From NCBI RefSeq assembly GCF_900188105.1, contig NZ_FZNP01000010.1:274286-338285 (forward strand): a DNA stretch of 64,000 bases, given 5' to 3'. Source of the stretch: Actinomadura mexicana (GTDB lineage: Bacteria; Actinomycetota; Actinomycetes; Streptosporangiales; Streptosporangiaceae). Within the stretch, counting starts at the first letter, position 1. Each line of letters begins with the position of its first letter. A model generated the notes under the pieces. It worked only from the letters and a program-made list of their open reading frames with translations. It made no database searches and was not told the DNA's origin. Below, piece after piece: positions 8,851 through 17,471 of this stretch. The position numbers and the translations under genes were made by a program.

Positions 8851-11800
8851 TCAGTCGCTCACCTGCCCGCCCTCGTCATGGACGGGGCAGCAGGAGCGTA
8901 CGGGACAGGTGCGACACTTGTCGTTCGCCCTGGCCTGGAAGACGTCGCCGGCCATCCCCGTAGCGACGATCTCGACGAGCCGCTTCGGCCACTCGGGGTC
9001 GGCGTCCTCGGCGGGCGGGGGCTGCTCCTGCTCGCGCGCCTTCGCCGTGAACGCGGCCTTGCCGACCTGGATCAGCTTCGCGCCGCCCGGCTCGATCAGC
9101 CCGTGCCGCTCGAACGCGCCGAGCATCACCGCGTACTGGTACACGCCGAGCTGCGGGTGCCGGGCCAGGTCGTCCTTCGGGACGGCGGTCGAGGAGGTCT
9201 TGATGTCGATGATGACGGCCCGGCCCTGCTCGTCGCGCTCGGCGCGGTCGATGCGGCCCTTGATGACGACGCGGCCGAGGTCGACCTTGAACGACTCCTC
9301 CAGCGCGACGACCTCGTTGGGGTTGTCGCGGTGCCAGGCGAGGAACCTGTCGACCATCTTCGCGGCCTGCTCGCGCTGCTTCTCCGAATACCACGAGCTG
9401 CGGAACTCCAGGTCCTTCCAGATCTCGTCGAGCCGCTGCGCCACGTGCACCTCGTCGACGCCGTCGTCCGCGCCCGCCATCTCGGCGACGGCGTGGACGA
9501 CCTTGCCCATCGTGCTGTACTCGTTGGGCCCGCCCTCCTGGGCGCCGACCGCCGAGGCGAGCAGCCAGCGCAGCCCGCACGTGGTGAACGCCTCGACCTG
9601 GGACGGCGAGATCGTGATGGGCTCGTCCTCGGCGAACGCGGGGCCGCCGTCGGACAGGGCGGTGATCGCGTACCAGTTCCCCGGCCTCGCGCCGCGCACG
9701 CCCGCCCGCGCCAGCCGGGCCAGGTGCCCGGCCGCCGCGCGCCGCAGCGGTTCCGGGCGGGACGGGTCGCCGACGACGGAGCGCAGGTCGGCCACCAGCG
9801 CCGACAGCGACAGCCAGCGGGTCTTCTCGTCCAGCTGGGACTGCTCGATCGCGCCGGGGAGCAGCTCGTTCAGGAAGCGGGACGGCCTCTCCTCGGTGTC
9901 GTCGCCGCCGACGGCCGTCACCACGAGCCGCCTGCGGGCGCGCGTGACCGCCACGTAGAACAGGCGCCGTTCCTCGTCGAGCATCTTGGCGGCCATCGAG
10001 GCGCCGGCGGCGGCCTCCCCGTCGGGCTCGGCCCCGGCCGCGTGCTCGATCAGCTCCTCGACGCCGAGCAGCGACCCGCGCAGCCGGACGTCGGGCCAGA
10101 CGCCCTCCTGGACGCCGGCGACGACGACCACGTCCCACTCCAGGCCCTTGGCGCGGTGCGCGGTGAGGATCCGGACCGCCTCGCCCTCGGGCGCCTGCTC
10201 GGCCAGCGTGTCACCGGCGATCTCCTGGGACGCGATGTTGTCGACGAACAGCTCGGGCCCCGCCTGGGGAAGCCGGTCCACGAACCGCGCGGCATGGTCG
10301 AACAGCGCCACCACGGCGTCGAGGTCGCGGTCGGCCGCCGCGCCGCGCGTCCCGCCCTTGACGCTCTGCTCCAGCAGCGCGTCGGCCTGGCCGCTCTCCT
10401 GCCACACGGCCCACAGCACGTCCTCGGCGGTGCCGCCGTCGTGCACGCTGCGCCGCGCCACCTCGATCAGGTTCGCGATCCGCTCCGCCGGCGCGCGGAC
10501 CCTCTCGTGGACGAGCACCAGCTCGCGGGGATCGTTCACCGCCGCGACCAGGAGCTCGCCCAGCGGGCGCTGCCCGCCCGACAGCTCCTCCAGGTCGCGC
10601 AGAGCACGCTTCAGGCGGCGCATCGCGAGCGCGTCGGCGCCGCCGAGCGGCCCGGTCAGGAGGTCTTCGGCCACGACCTCGTCCAGGAAGCCCTTCTTCA
10701 ACGCCGCCCGCAGCAGGACCAGGAACGGGCGGACGGCGGGCTCCCCCACCAGCGGCACCTCGTCACCGGCGACGACCACCGGCACGCCGGCCTGGGCCAG
10801 CGCCCGCCGCAGCACCGGGACCTGGCGGACCGCGCTGCGCACCAGGACCGCCATGCGCGACCACGGCACGCCGTCGAGCAGGTGGGCGCGGCGCAGCTCG
10901 TCGGCCACCAGCGCGGACTCCTGGCTCTCGGAGTCGGCGATGACCGCGCGCACCTCACCCTCGTCCAGCTCCTCCACCGGCCGCAGCGCGCGGTGCTCGG
11001 CCGCGGCGGCCGACCCGGCGGGCAGCCGCCGCGCGATGCGGCGCGAGGCGGTGAGGATCTCGGGTCCCATCCGGCGGCACGTCCGCAGCGCCACCACGGG
11101 CGCCGGGTCGCCGTCCAGGGTGGGGAAGCGGTCGGGGAACTCCTGGATGCCGCGCACGTCGGCGCCCCGGAACCCGTAGATCGACTGGTCCGGGTCGCCG
11201 ACCACGACCAGGTCGCGCCCCTCGCCGGCGAGGTGGTGCAGGAGGGCCTCCTGCGCGGGGTCGGTGTCCTGGTACTCGTCCACGAACACGGCGTCGTAGG
11301 CGTCGCGCTCCCGGATCCGCACCTCCTCGTCCGCGAGCATGCCCGCGGCCAGGTGGATCAGCTCGCCGTAGTCGTAGGTGGGGACGGGATCGAGCAGGAA
11401 ACGGTCCACGTACCGCTCCATGAACCCGCCGATGGCGGCCCAGTCGTCGCGGCCCCTCACGCGTCCGAGAGCGGCGAGGTCCTCCGCGGCGTACTGCCGC
11501 TCGACGGCGCGCAGGGCGAAGTCGCGCAGCTCCTCGGCGAACCCCCGTGTCGCCAGGGCGGCCCTCAGCCGCTCCGGCCAGTCGCGGGCGCCGTCCGCGA
11601 GCTCTCCCTCCAGCAGCCGCCGCACCTCCAGCAGCTGCTCCGGCCCGGACAGCAGCCGGGGGGCCGGTTCCTCGTTCAGCACGGCGTCCCGCCGGATCAG
11701 CGCGTACGCGTAGCTGTGGAAGGTGAGCGCGAGGGGCGTGCGCGTGGTCCGCTGAAGGCGGCCGGTGATGCGCTCCCGCAGCTCCCCCGCCGCCTTGCGG

Positions 11801-12024
11801 CTGAACGTCAGGACGAGCACCCGCTCGGGGTCGGCGCCGCGGTTCTCGATACGGTCGACGACCGCCTCCACGATCGTCGTCGTCTTCCCGGTGCCCGGCC
11901 CCGCCAGCACCAGCATCGGCCCGCCGGCGTGCTCGACCACCCGCCGCTGCTGCTCGTCGAGCACAGGCGGGACGCTCCGCGCGGGACCCGCGCGGCGCAC
12001 GAGACGGTAGGAAGCTGACGGCAC
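8851..12024 (-). CDS. adnA: UvrD/Rep-type helicase-nuclease with Fe-S motif, AdnA subunit
   Basis: First gene of the adnAB pair, 1057 residues, close to the mycobacterial AdnA length I recall (about 1055). Walker A is AGPGTGKTTTI (residues about 41-51) and motif II VDEYQDTDPAQ (about 248-258), followed by GDPDQSIYGFRG. The C-terminal RecB-family nuclease has GRIDRAE, IDIKTSS and QLGVYQYAV. Four cysteines fit an iron-sulfur staple: one in TTCGLRW (about 815) and the C-x2-C-x5-C group CRTCPVRSCC near the end. The start is GTG 12024 with a poor ribosome binding site. AdnB follows after 19 bp. Confidence 0.92.
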   Translation of the reverse strand: MPSASYRLVRRAGPARSVPPVLDEQQRRVVEHAGGPMLVLAGPGTGKTTTIVEAVVDRIENRGADPERVLVLTFSRKAAGELRERITGRLQRTTRTPLALTFHSYAYALIRRDAVLNEEPAPRLLSGPEQLLEVRRLLEGELADGARDWPERLRAALATRGFAEELRDFALRAVERQYAAEDLAALGRVRGRDDWAAIGGFMERYVDRFLLDPVPTYDYGELIHLAAGMLADEEVRIRERDAYDAVFVDEYQDTDPAQEALLHHLAGEGRDLVVVGDPDQSIYGFRGADVRGIQEFPDRFPTLDGDPAPVVALRTCRRMGPEILTASRRIARRLPAGSAAAAEHRALRPVEELDEGEVRAVIADSESQESALVADELRRAHLLDGVPWSRMAVLVRSAVRQVPVLRRALAQAGVPVVVAGDEVPLVGEPAVRPFLVLLRAALKKGFLDEVVAEDLLTGPLGGADALAMRRLKRALRDLEELSGGQRPLGELLVAAVNDPRELVLVHERVRAPAERIANLIEVARRSVHDGGTAEDVLWAVWQESGQADALLEQSVKGGTRGAAADRDLDAVVALFDHAARFVDRLPQAGPELFVDNIASQEIAGDTLAEQAPEGEAVRILTAHRAKGLEWDVVVVAGVQEGVWPDVRLRGSLLGVEELIEHAAGAEPDGEAAAGASMAAKMLDEERRLFYVAVTRARRRLVVTAVGGDDTEERPSRFLNELLPGAIEQSQLDEKTRWLSLSALVADLRSVVGDPSRPEPLRRAAAGHLARLARAGVRGARPGNWYAITALSDGGPAFAEDEPITISPSQVEAFTTCGLRWLLASAVGAQEGGPNEYSTMGKVVHAVAEMAGADDGVDEVHVAQRLDEIWKDLEFRSSWYSEKQREQAAKMVDRFLAWHRDNPNEVVALEESFKVDLGRVVIKGRIDRAERDEQGRAVIIDIKTSSTAVPKDDLARHPQLGVYQYAVMLGAFERHGLIEPGGAKLIQVGKAAFTAKAREQEQPPPAEDADPEWPKRLVEIVATGMAGDVFQARANDKCRTCPVRSCCPVHDEGGQVSD

Positions 12025-12172
12025 AACAGTTCATTGGAACAGATCAAGAGGCCGGATCTGACCACAACGCACTCATGGTGCACGAGAGAAAACCCACGAA
12101 CGCGACGACCTCGGCCCCACCCCGACCCCCGCGACAACCTCCATGCCCGCGATCGCGTCCGAAGGCAGGCAA

Positions 12173-12475
12173 TCAACACAGCCATCTGGCGCGGGCCATG
12201 TCGACGCGGCGCCCGTCCGGGCGCAGGGGCGTCCCCTCGGCCCGGTAGTTCTCGTGGGCCTGGATCTCGTGGCCGCTCGGCGGGTTCCCGTCCGCGCGGA
12301 TCACCCGCCACCAGGGGACGGCGCCCCCGTACAGCGACATCACGCGCCCGACCTGCCGCGGCCCGCCCCGCCCGACCAGCTCGGCGACGTCGCCGTAGGA
12401 CAGGACGCGGCCCGGCGGGATGCGCTCCACCGCGTCCAGCACCGCCTCGGCGTACTCGTCAGGTTCGGACCACAT
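12173..12475 (-). CDS. Alkyltransferase-like protein (ATL), DNA-base-damage recognition
   Basis: A 100-residue MGMT-fold protein. It keeps the helix-turn-helix and arginine-finger region of O6-alkylguanine-DNA alkyltransferases (GRVLSYGDVAELVG, then GRVMSLYGG) but the active-site motif PCHRV reads PWWRVI, so the alkyl-accepting cysteine is replaced by tryptophan. This is the hallmark of ATLs, which bind O6-alkylguanine and hand it to nucleotide excision repair. It starts 4 bp after the stop of the downstream mycosin and is probably translated from the same operon. M. tuberculosis has a similar gene between adnA and moeZ (recalled as Rv3204). Confidence 0.88.
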   Translation of the reverse strand: MWSEPDEYAEAVLDAVERIPPGRVLSYGDVAELVGRGGPRQVGRVMSLYGGAVPWWRVIRADGNPPSGHEIQAHENYRAEGTPLRPDGRRVDMARARWLC

Positions 12476-12479
12476 CCGC

Positions 12480-13745
12480 TCATTCTCCCGGATCGCGCTC
12501 GCCGCGCACCAGGACGGCGGCGCCCGCCAGGCCGAGCAGGGACAGCGCGCAGATCAGCAGGTAGGTGAGGACGAGCCCGCCCGAGCGGTGCACGACCTGG
12601 ACGGGGCGGACCGGACCGGTCGCGAACCGCTTCCCGGCCGGCAGGCCCGCGCCGCCCGTCCGCGCCCCCGCCAGGGTGTCGGACGCGGCGAGCGCGGCGG
12701 CGGCGTCGACCCGCCCGAACCCGACGCCCCGGTCGTAGCCGCGCGCCGGACGGTTCCCGGTGCTCGCCACGATCGCCTGCGTGACCAGCGCGGGGGCGAG
12801 GCCGCGGTGGCGTGAGCGGATGAGCGCGGCGACGCCGGAGACGAACGCGGTCGCCGGGCTCGTGCCGTCCCCGATCCAGTACCGACCGTCCGGGCCCGCG
12901 CCGATGATCTGCACGCCGGGCGCGGACACGACGACGCCGGAGTTGCGGTTGGAGAACCCGGCGTGCCGGCCCCGCGCGTCCACGGCGGCCACGGAGACGA
13001 CGCCGGGGAACGACGCGGGGTAGAAGTACCTGGCGGACCCGCCGCTGCCGGGCCGGCGGGCGCCGCGCGCCGGGGCGGACCGGCCTCCCACTCCGCGCGG
13101 ATCGTCCTCGGCTCCGCTGTTGCCCGCGGCCGCGACCACCACGACGTTCCTGCTGATCGCGTAGGCGACGGCGTCGCGCTCGCGCGGCGTGGGGTAGGAG
13201 CGGCCGAGCGACAGGTTGACCACGTCGGCGCCGTGGTCGACGGCGTACCGGATGCCCTGGGCGATCGTCCCGGTGTAGCGCCCGCCGCCGGTGAACTCCG
13301 CGAAACCCGGCTCGTCGCGTTCCAGGATCACCCGCAGGGACAGCAGCCGCGCCCCGGGCGCGACGCCGACGACCCCCTCGGCGCCGCCGGGGCCGTGCCC
13401 GTGCCCGGCGATGATCGACGCCATGTTGGTGCCGTGCAGCCGCTTCGGCGCGACGCCGGGCGGGTTCGCGCCGCGCGTGTAGTCGGGCCCGGCGGTGACC
13501 GAGCCGGCGAGGTCGGCCTGGCCGGCGTCCACGCCCGAGTCGAGGACGGCGACGGTCGTGCCGCCGCCCTTGGACGTCTCCCAGGCGCGCGGCACGTTCA
13601 GCGTCTCCAGGACGGGCGTGACCGCGTCCCGCACCGGGTCGGAGGCGAGGGCGGCGCCGCGGGGTCCGGCGGCGCGGGCCGCCGGCGCGGCGGGGGCCAG
13701 GGCCAGCGCCAGCGCGGCGGCCCCGGCGGCGGCGCGCCTCAGCAC
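12480..13745 (-). CDS. mycP: Mycosin-like S8 serine protease (copy 2)
   Basis: A membrane-anchored subtilisin-like protease of the type VII secretion-associated mycosin family, about 421 residues. It has an N-terminal signal peptide (AAAGAAALALALAPAAPAAR), the triad Asp69 (VAVLDSGVD), His104 (RLHGTNMAS), Ser296 (GTSPATAF), oxyanion Asn209 (AAGNSG), and a C-terminal membrane helix (LTYLLICALSLLGLAGAAVL) with a short basic-acidic tail. The GTG start at 13745 overlaps the stop of the partner gene (nearby GTG 13751 is an alternative). An Arg/Gly-rich loop at residues about 214-238 is absent from copy 1. No esx, ecc or PE/PPE genes are nearby. Confidence 0.88.
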   Translation of the reverse strand: MLRRAAAGAAALALALAPAAPAARAAGPRGAALASDPVRDAVTPVLETLNVPRAWETSKGGGTTVAVLDSGVDAGQADLAGSVTAGPDYTRGANPPGVAPKRLHGTNMASIIAGHGHGPGGAEGVVGVAPGARLLSLRVILERDEPGFAEFTGGGRYTGTIAQGIRYAVDHGADVVNLSLGRSYPTPRERDAVAYAISRNVVVVAAAGNSGAEDDPRGVGGRSAPARGARRPGSGGSARYFYPASFPGVVSVAAVDARGRHAGFSNRNSGVVVSAPGVQIIGAGPDGRYWIGDGTSPATAFVSGVAALIRSRHRGLAPALVTQAIVASTGNRPARGYDRGVGFGRVDAAAALAASDTLAGARTGGAGLPAGKRFATGPVRPVQVVHRSGGLVLTYLLICALSLLGLAGAAVLVRGERDPGE

Positions 13746-14509
13746 CGCCACTCCCGGGTGCCGCAGCGGACCGCCGCCGGGGCGGCCAGCGGCCGCAGGA
13801 CGCCCTGGACGAGCTGCGGGGCCAGCTCGGCCGCGTCGGCCAGGGAGCCGCGCATCGCGGGACGCCCGTCGGCGTAACCGGCCGTCGCCGCGACCACGTA
13901 CGGGCCGCGCTGCGCGGCGGTGGACGCCTGCCGGGCCGCGTCCCCGAACCGGGCGGCCACCGATCCCGCGAGGGGCAGCGCGCGCAGTCCCGGACCCGGC
14001 CTGCGGGACGGGAACCAGGCGACGGCCTCCCGCGCGGCCCGCTCGTCCGGGAAGACGACCACGCCGACCGTGACCGCGAGGCCCTGCGCCTGGTCCAGGT
14101 AGGTGGCGCGCAGCGCGGCGCGGCAGCGGCGGGCCGTCAGGGTCCGGGCGAACGCGTCGTCCACGGCCGTCTCGCAGCGGGTGTCGGGGCCGATCCCCAC
14201 CCGGCGGGCCGTCTCGGCGGACGCCTGGCCGAGCCGGTAGGAGAGGCCCGCGGGGAAGATCCGCCCGGCGGTCCACGTCCGGTAGCGGCCGGACAGCTCC
14301 GCCGTCGCGGCCCCCGCGCGCTCGGCCGGGGTGGGGGGGCGGGTCAGCTCGGCGGTCAGCCGCACCCCTGCGACGACGAGGACGGTCGCGCACACCGGCG
14401 CGGCCACCAGCGCGACCGTCCTGCGGGAGACCCGCCGCCCGGCGCCCGGTCCCGGGTCGCCGTCCGGGGCGGAGATCTCGGCGCGCGACACCAGCGGAGC
14501 GTAGCCCAA
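13739..14509 (-). CDS. One-TM mycosin-partner protein (copy 2)
   Basis: A 256-residue protein with a short cytoplasmic N-terminus, one membrane helix (TVALVAAPVCATVLVVAGV, residues about 31-49) and an exported domain. I do not recognise a named family. It is clearly a paralogue of the 15748-16680 product: both share IFP-x-L-Y-R/GYR, a Cys-bearing helix pair, LRATYLDQAQGLAVTVGVVV and the C-terminal residues EWRC. Four conserved cysteines could form two disulfides outside the cell. It starts (TTG 14509, or GTG 14491) 6 bp after the preceding mycosin and overlaps the next mycosin start, so it is likely to work with it. Confidence 0.8.
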   Translation of the reverse strand: MGYAPLVSRAEISAPDGDPGPGAGRRVSRRTVALVAAPVCATVLVVAGVRLTAELTRPPTPAERAGAATAELSGRYRTWTAGRIFPAGLSYRLGQASAETARRVGIGPDTRCETAVDDAFARTLTARRCRAALRATYLDQAQGLAVTVGVVVFPDERAAREAVAWFPSRRPGPGLRALPLAGSVAARFGDAARQASTAAQRGPYVVAATAGYADGRPAMRGSLADAAELAPQLVQGVLRPLAAPAAVRCGTREWRC

Positions 14510-14515
14510 GGCGGC

Positions 14516-15754
14516 TCAGGACGGGGCGACGGGAGGCCGCCCGGGGTGGCGGCGCCGGAACGCGACCGCGAGCGCGAGCCCCCCGGCCGTCCCGCCGAGC
14601 CCGAGGAGCACGATCGCGATGATCAGCGGGCGGACCCAGAAGGGCCGGGCGATGACCTCCACCGGGCCGGGGTCCTGCTTCCCGAACCGCTGCCCGGCGG
14701 GCTTGGCCTGCGCCGGGCCGGGCGACGTCGAGGCCAGCGAGTCCGCGGCCGACAGGGCGCGGGCCGCGTGCACCTCCCCGAACCCGACCTCGGGGTCGTA
14801 GCCGCCGGACGGGCCGTGCCGGGTGCTCTGGATCAGCGCCTGCGCGACCAGCCCGGGCGCCATCCGGGGATGCTTCGCGCGGACCAGCGCCGCGATCCCG
14901 GCGACGATGGCGCTGGCGTCGCTGGTGCCGTCGCTCGTGAAGTACCGTCCGCCCGGCGCCCCCACGGGCAGGCCCGCGCCCGGCGCCGACAGCAGCACCG
15001 AGTAGTTGCGGTTGGAGAACGGCGCGCGGGCGTGGCCGGGCTCGGTCGCCGCGACCGCGATCACGCCGGGGTAGGACGCCGGGTAGGAGTAGGGGGCGAA
15101 GCCGTCGCCGTCCAGCAGCCGGTCCTCGTCGCCGTCGTTGCCGACGGCGGAGACCACCACGATGCCCTTGCCGATGGCGTAGCCGACGGCCGCGCGCTCG
15201 GCGGGGTTGTCGTCCCGGCTGCCGAGCGACAGGTTGATGACCTCGGCGCCGTGGTCGGCGGCGTAGCGGATGCCGCGCGCGACCGCGTTCTTCGCGCTGC
15301 CCGCCGCCCGGAAGCGGCGGTAGCTGGCGTCCTCCGGCTCGCCGATCGTCCGGACGGCGAGGATGCGCGCCTGCGGGGCCATGCCGATGACCCCCGAGCC
15401 GCCGCCCGGCCCGTGGCCCTGCCCGGCGATCAGCGTCGACATCCCGGTGCCGTGCAGCCGCGCGGGCGTCGTCCCGGCGTCGATCTCGGCGAGCATGTTG
15501 GGGCCGACGGTGACCTTGCCGCGCAAGTCCGGCTGGGTGGGGTCGACGCCCGAGTCGACGACCCCGACCGTCACGCCGGCGCCCTTGGTCACCTTCCAGG
15601 CGGTCTCCATGCCGAGCAGGGAGAGGATGGGACGCTGCCCGTCCCGGACCACGTCCGCGTGCGCGTGCACGGGCATCAGCCAGCTCCCGGCCAGCACCGC
15701 CGCTCCCACCGCCGCCGGCGCGCCGCGACGCCTCACCCGCGCCCCCCTCAGCAT
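14516..15754 (-). CDS. mycP: Mycosin-like S8 serine protease (copy 1)
   Basis: Subtilisin-like protease of 412 residues with a signal peptide (GAAVLAGSWLMPVHAHA), catalytic Asp67 (VGVVDSGVD), His101 (ARLHGTGMS), Asn206 (AVGNDGD) and Ser278 (DGTSDASAI), and a C-terminal membrane helix (IIAIVLLGLGGTAGGLALAV) followed by basic residues. In ESX systems mycosins cleave secreted substrates and stabilise the membrane complex; here no other type VII gene is seen. The ATG at 15754 overlaps the upstream stop (ATGCTGA), implying translational coupling to the partner membrane protein. It is closely related to copy 2 downstream. Confidence 0.88.
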   Translation of the reverse strand: MLRGARVRRRGAPAAVGAAVLAGSWLMPVHAHADVVRDGQRPILSLLGMETAWKVTKGAGVTVGVVDSGVDPTQPDLRGKVTVGPNMLAEIDAGTTPARLHGTGMSTLIAGQGHGPGGGSGVIGMAPQARILAVRTIGEPEDASYRRFRAAGSAKNAVARGIRYAADHGAEVINLSLGSRDDNPAERAAVGYAIGKGIVVVSAVGNDGDEDRLLDGDGFAPYSYPASYPGVIAVAATEPGHARAPFSNRNYSVLLSAPGAGLPVGAPGGRYFTSDGTSDASAIVAGIAALVRAKHPRMAPGLVAQALIQSTRHGPSGGYDPEVGFGEVHAARALSAADSLASTSPGPAQAKPAGQRFGKQDPGPVEVIARPFWVRPLIIAIVLLGLGGTAGGLALAVAFRRRHPGRPPVAPS

Positions 15755-16680
15755 CGCCACTCGGGCAGGTCGCAGTCGGGCAGCGGCTTGGCCGACAGCG
15801 TCCGCGCGATCGTGCGGGCGATCTGCGGGGACACTGCGAACGGCTCGCCGGGGCGCTCCTTCTTGATCGCGGTGGCGGGGCGGCCGTCGGCCTGGCCGGA
15901 GGTCGTCAGCACGACGTACGGGCCGCCGCGGTCGACCGTCCGGTCCTGCCTGGCCTCGTCGGTGAAGCGGGCGGACGCCGTGCCCGGGAACGCGGCGGCG
16001 TGCAGCGCGGGGCGGACGGAGCCCGTCCCGTCCGGGCCGTGCGAGCCGGGCAACTCCTTGTAGGCCCGGTCGGCCTTCCACGGGTCGGGGAACGCCACCA
16101 CGCCGACGGTGACGACGACGCCCTGCAACTGGTCGACGTAGGTCGCGCGCAGGACGGCCAGGCAGCCGTGCCGGGCGATCGTCGTCGCGATCTCCTCGTC
16201 CACGCCCTGGACGCAGCCGGCGTCCGGGACGATCCCCGTCCGGGACGCGTACTCGGTGCGGTTGCCCGGCGGCCGGTAGCCGAGCCGATCGGGGAAGACC
16301 CGCCGCGCGGGCCATGCCTCCCAGCGGCGCGCGACCTCCCTGTTCGCTGCGATCTGGAGTTCGGCGTTGGTGGGCTCGCGCTTGAGGGTCGTCCACGCGC
16401 CGAAGAACGAGATGCCCGTGGTGACGAGGTAGCAGCAGCCGACGACCAGCGCCGTGATCGTCCACTGGCGGCCGGTCAGCCCCAGCACCGTCGGCGGGCC
16501 GCCGGCGCCCAGCGGTCGCGGCGGCACCCCGGGCGGGCGCGCCGGCCCGGCGTAGGGGTTCGCGGGTCCTGGCGGAGCCGGCGGGCCGGGCGGGCGGAAG
16601 CCGCCGGGCATGCCGTGCCGGCGCGGGGACCGCGGCGGGGGCGGCTGCTGGGAGGGGGGCAGGAATGCCACAACAGTCAA
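15748..16680 (-). CDS. One-TM mycosin-partner protein (copy 1)
   Basis: First gene of the five-gene operon, about 310 residues. Residues 1-65 are a Pro/Gly-rich cytoplasmic tail; a membrane helix follows (ITALVVGCCYLVTTGISFF, about 74-92) and then an exported domain with paired cysteines (PDAGCVQGVDEEI, ARHGCLAVLRATYVDQLQGV). It ends CDLPEWRC. It is a paralogue of the 13739-14509 product. The start is TTG 16680 or GTG 16671; neither has a strong ribosome binding site. No function is known to me; tight coupling to a mycosin suggests an adaptor, inhibitor or substrate-binding partner. Confidence 0.8.
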   Translation of the reverse strand: MTVVAFLPPSQQPPPPRSPRRHGMPGGFRPPGPPAPPGPANPYAGPARPPGVPPRPLGAGGPPTVLGLTGRQWTITALVVGCCYLVTTGISFFGAWTTLKREPTNAELQIAANREVARRWEAWPARRVFPDRLGYRPPGNRTEYASRTGIVPDAGCVQGVDEEIATTIARHGCLAVLRATYVDQLQGVVVTVGVVAFPDPWKADRAYKELPGSHGPDGTGSVRPALHAAAFPGTASARFTDEARQDRTVDRGGPYVVLTTSGQADGRPATAIKKERPGEPFAVSPQIARTIARTLSAKPLPDCDLPEWRC

Positions 16681-16812
16681 GATTAACGGCGCTTCATGAC
16701 ATTCCGCCTGTCATCCCGCGAAGGCCGCCCTCATTCCCCGGCGGAGAGACGGATGAGGCCCCTCCTCAGAGGGGCCCCGGTCCACGCGGCGCCGCGGCCA
16801 GAGGTCCGCGGA

Positions 16813-17004
16813 TCACTCCACGGTCCGCTTCGCCTCCCTGGCGGCGTCCTTGGCCTTCTCGCCGACCTGCTTGACGCCGCCGGACGCGCGGTCGCTCTTG
16901 CCCTCGGCCTCCAGGTTCGGGTCGCCGGACTGCCGTCCGGCCTCCTCCTTGCCCCGGCCCTTGGCCTGCTGCGCCTTGTTCTTCAGCTTGTCGAGGAAAC
17001 CCAT
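16813..17004 (-). CDS. CsbD family stress protein
   Basis: A 63-residue hydrophilic, Lys/Glu/Ala-rich protein. The pattern MGFLDKLKNKAQQAKGRGKE, then GDPNLEAEGKSDRASG and VKQVGEKAKDAAREAK matches CsbD-like proteins, which are general-stress induced in many bacteria and of unknown biochemical role. AGGAGGAG lies just upstream of the ATG at 17004, a strong ribosome binding site. No signal peptide. It stands between the mycosin operon and another small basic gene. Confidence 0.87.
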   Translation of the reverse strand: MGFLDKLKNKAQQAKGRGKEEAGRQSGDPNLEAEGKSDRASGGVKQVGEKAKDAAREAKRTVE

Positions 17005-17060
17005 GGCTCCTCCTCCTGTACGGAGCGTTGTACAACCGGCTATGCCCCCGATGGCCCGGA

Positions 17061-17261
17061 TTATGCGGACGTCCGGGTGCCGCGGCGCAGCCGCTCCGCC
17101 TCCTCGTGGATGAGGGCTTCGGTCTCCAGGAGCTTCGCCTCGGCCTGCTCCGTGCGCATCGCCGCCCGCCGCTCGCGTGCGCTCGGCTTGCGCCGCCTCC
17201 CCGCCGTCCGGCGGCCGGCCCGTTCACCCTTGAGCTTCTTCATGAACCCCACGCCCGTCAC
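17061..17261 (-). CDS. Small basic hypothetical protein
   Basis: A 66-residue Arg/Lys/Glu-rich helical protein containing KKLKGERAGRRTAGRRRKPS and then an acidic amphipathic helix (RTEQAEAKLLETEALIHEEA). I do not recognise it. The reading starts at GTG 17261; an alternative is the ATG at 17243 (MKKLKGERAG), which would fit better with GAGGAGAGG lying about 10-20 bp upstream. It is 56 bp upstream of csbD on the same strand and may share its promoter. Confidence 0.5.
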   Translation of the reverse strand: MTGVGFMKKLKGERAGRRTAGRRRKPSARERRAAMRTEQAEAKLLETEALIHEEAERLRRGTRTSA

Positions 17262-17471
17262 CTCTCCTCACCCGCGGCCGGCCCGTTCGCCGGCTCCGCG
17301 CCCGTACGGTGCCCCTTTTAAGGCGATCCATTCCGGTACCGGGGGAGACACAGGCAACCGTCCGGCAGGCGGCTGCGGGGAATGCCGCAGCACATGGCAA
17401 GGTTGTGCCGTGGGAGGACGAAGACGTCCCGCCGTCCCCGAACGCCGAGCGCCAGCACAGGAGCATTCACC

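Noticed and set aside
12025..12172. The gap between the ATL gene and adnA as a possible RNA gene
   Set aside because: No stable hairpin or conserved element was evident, and the space is the expected size for the adnA promoter.
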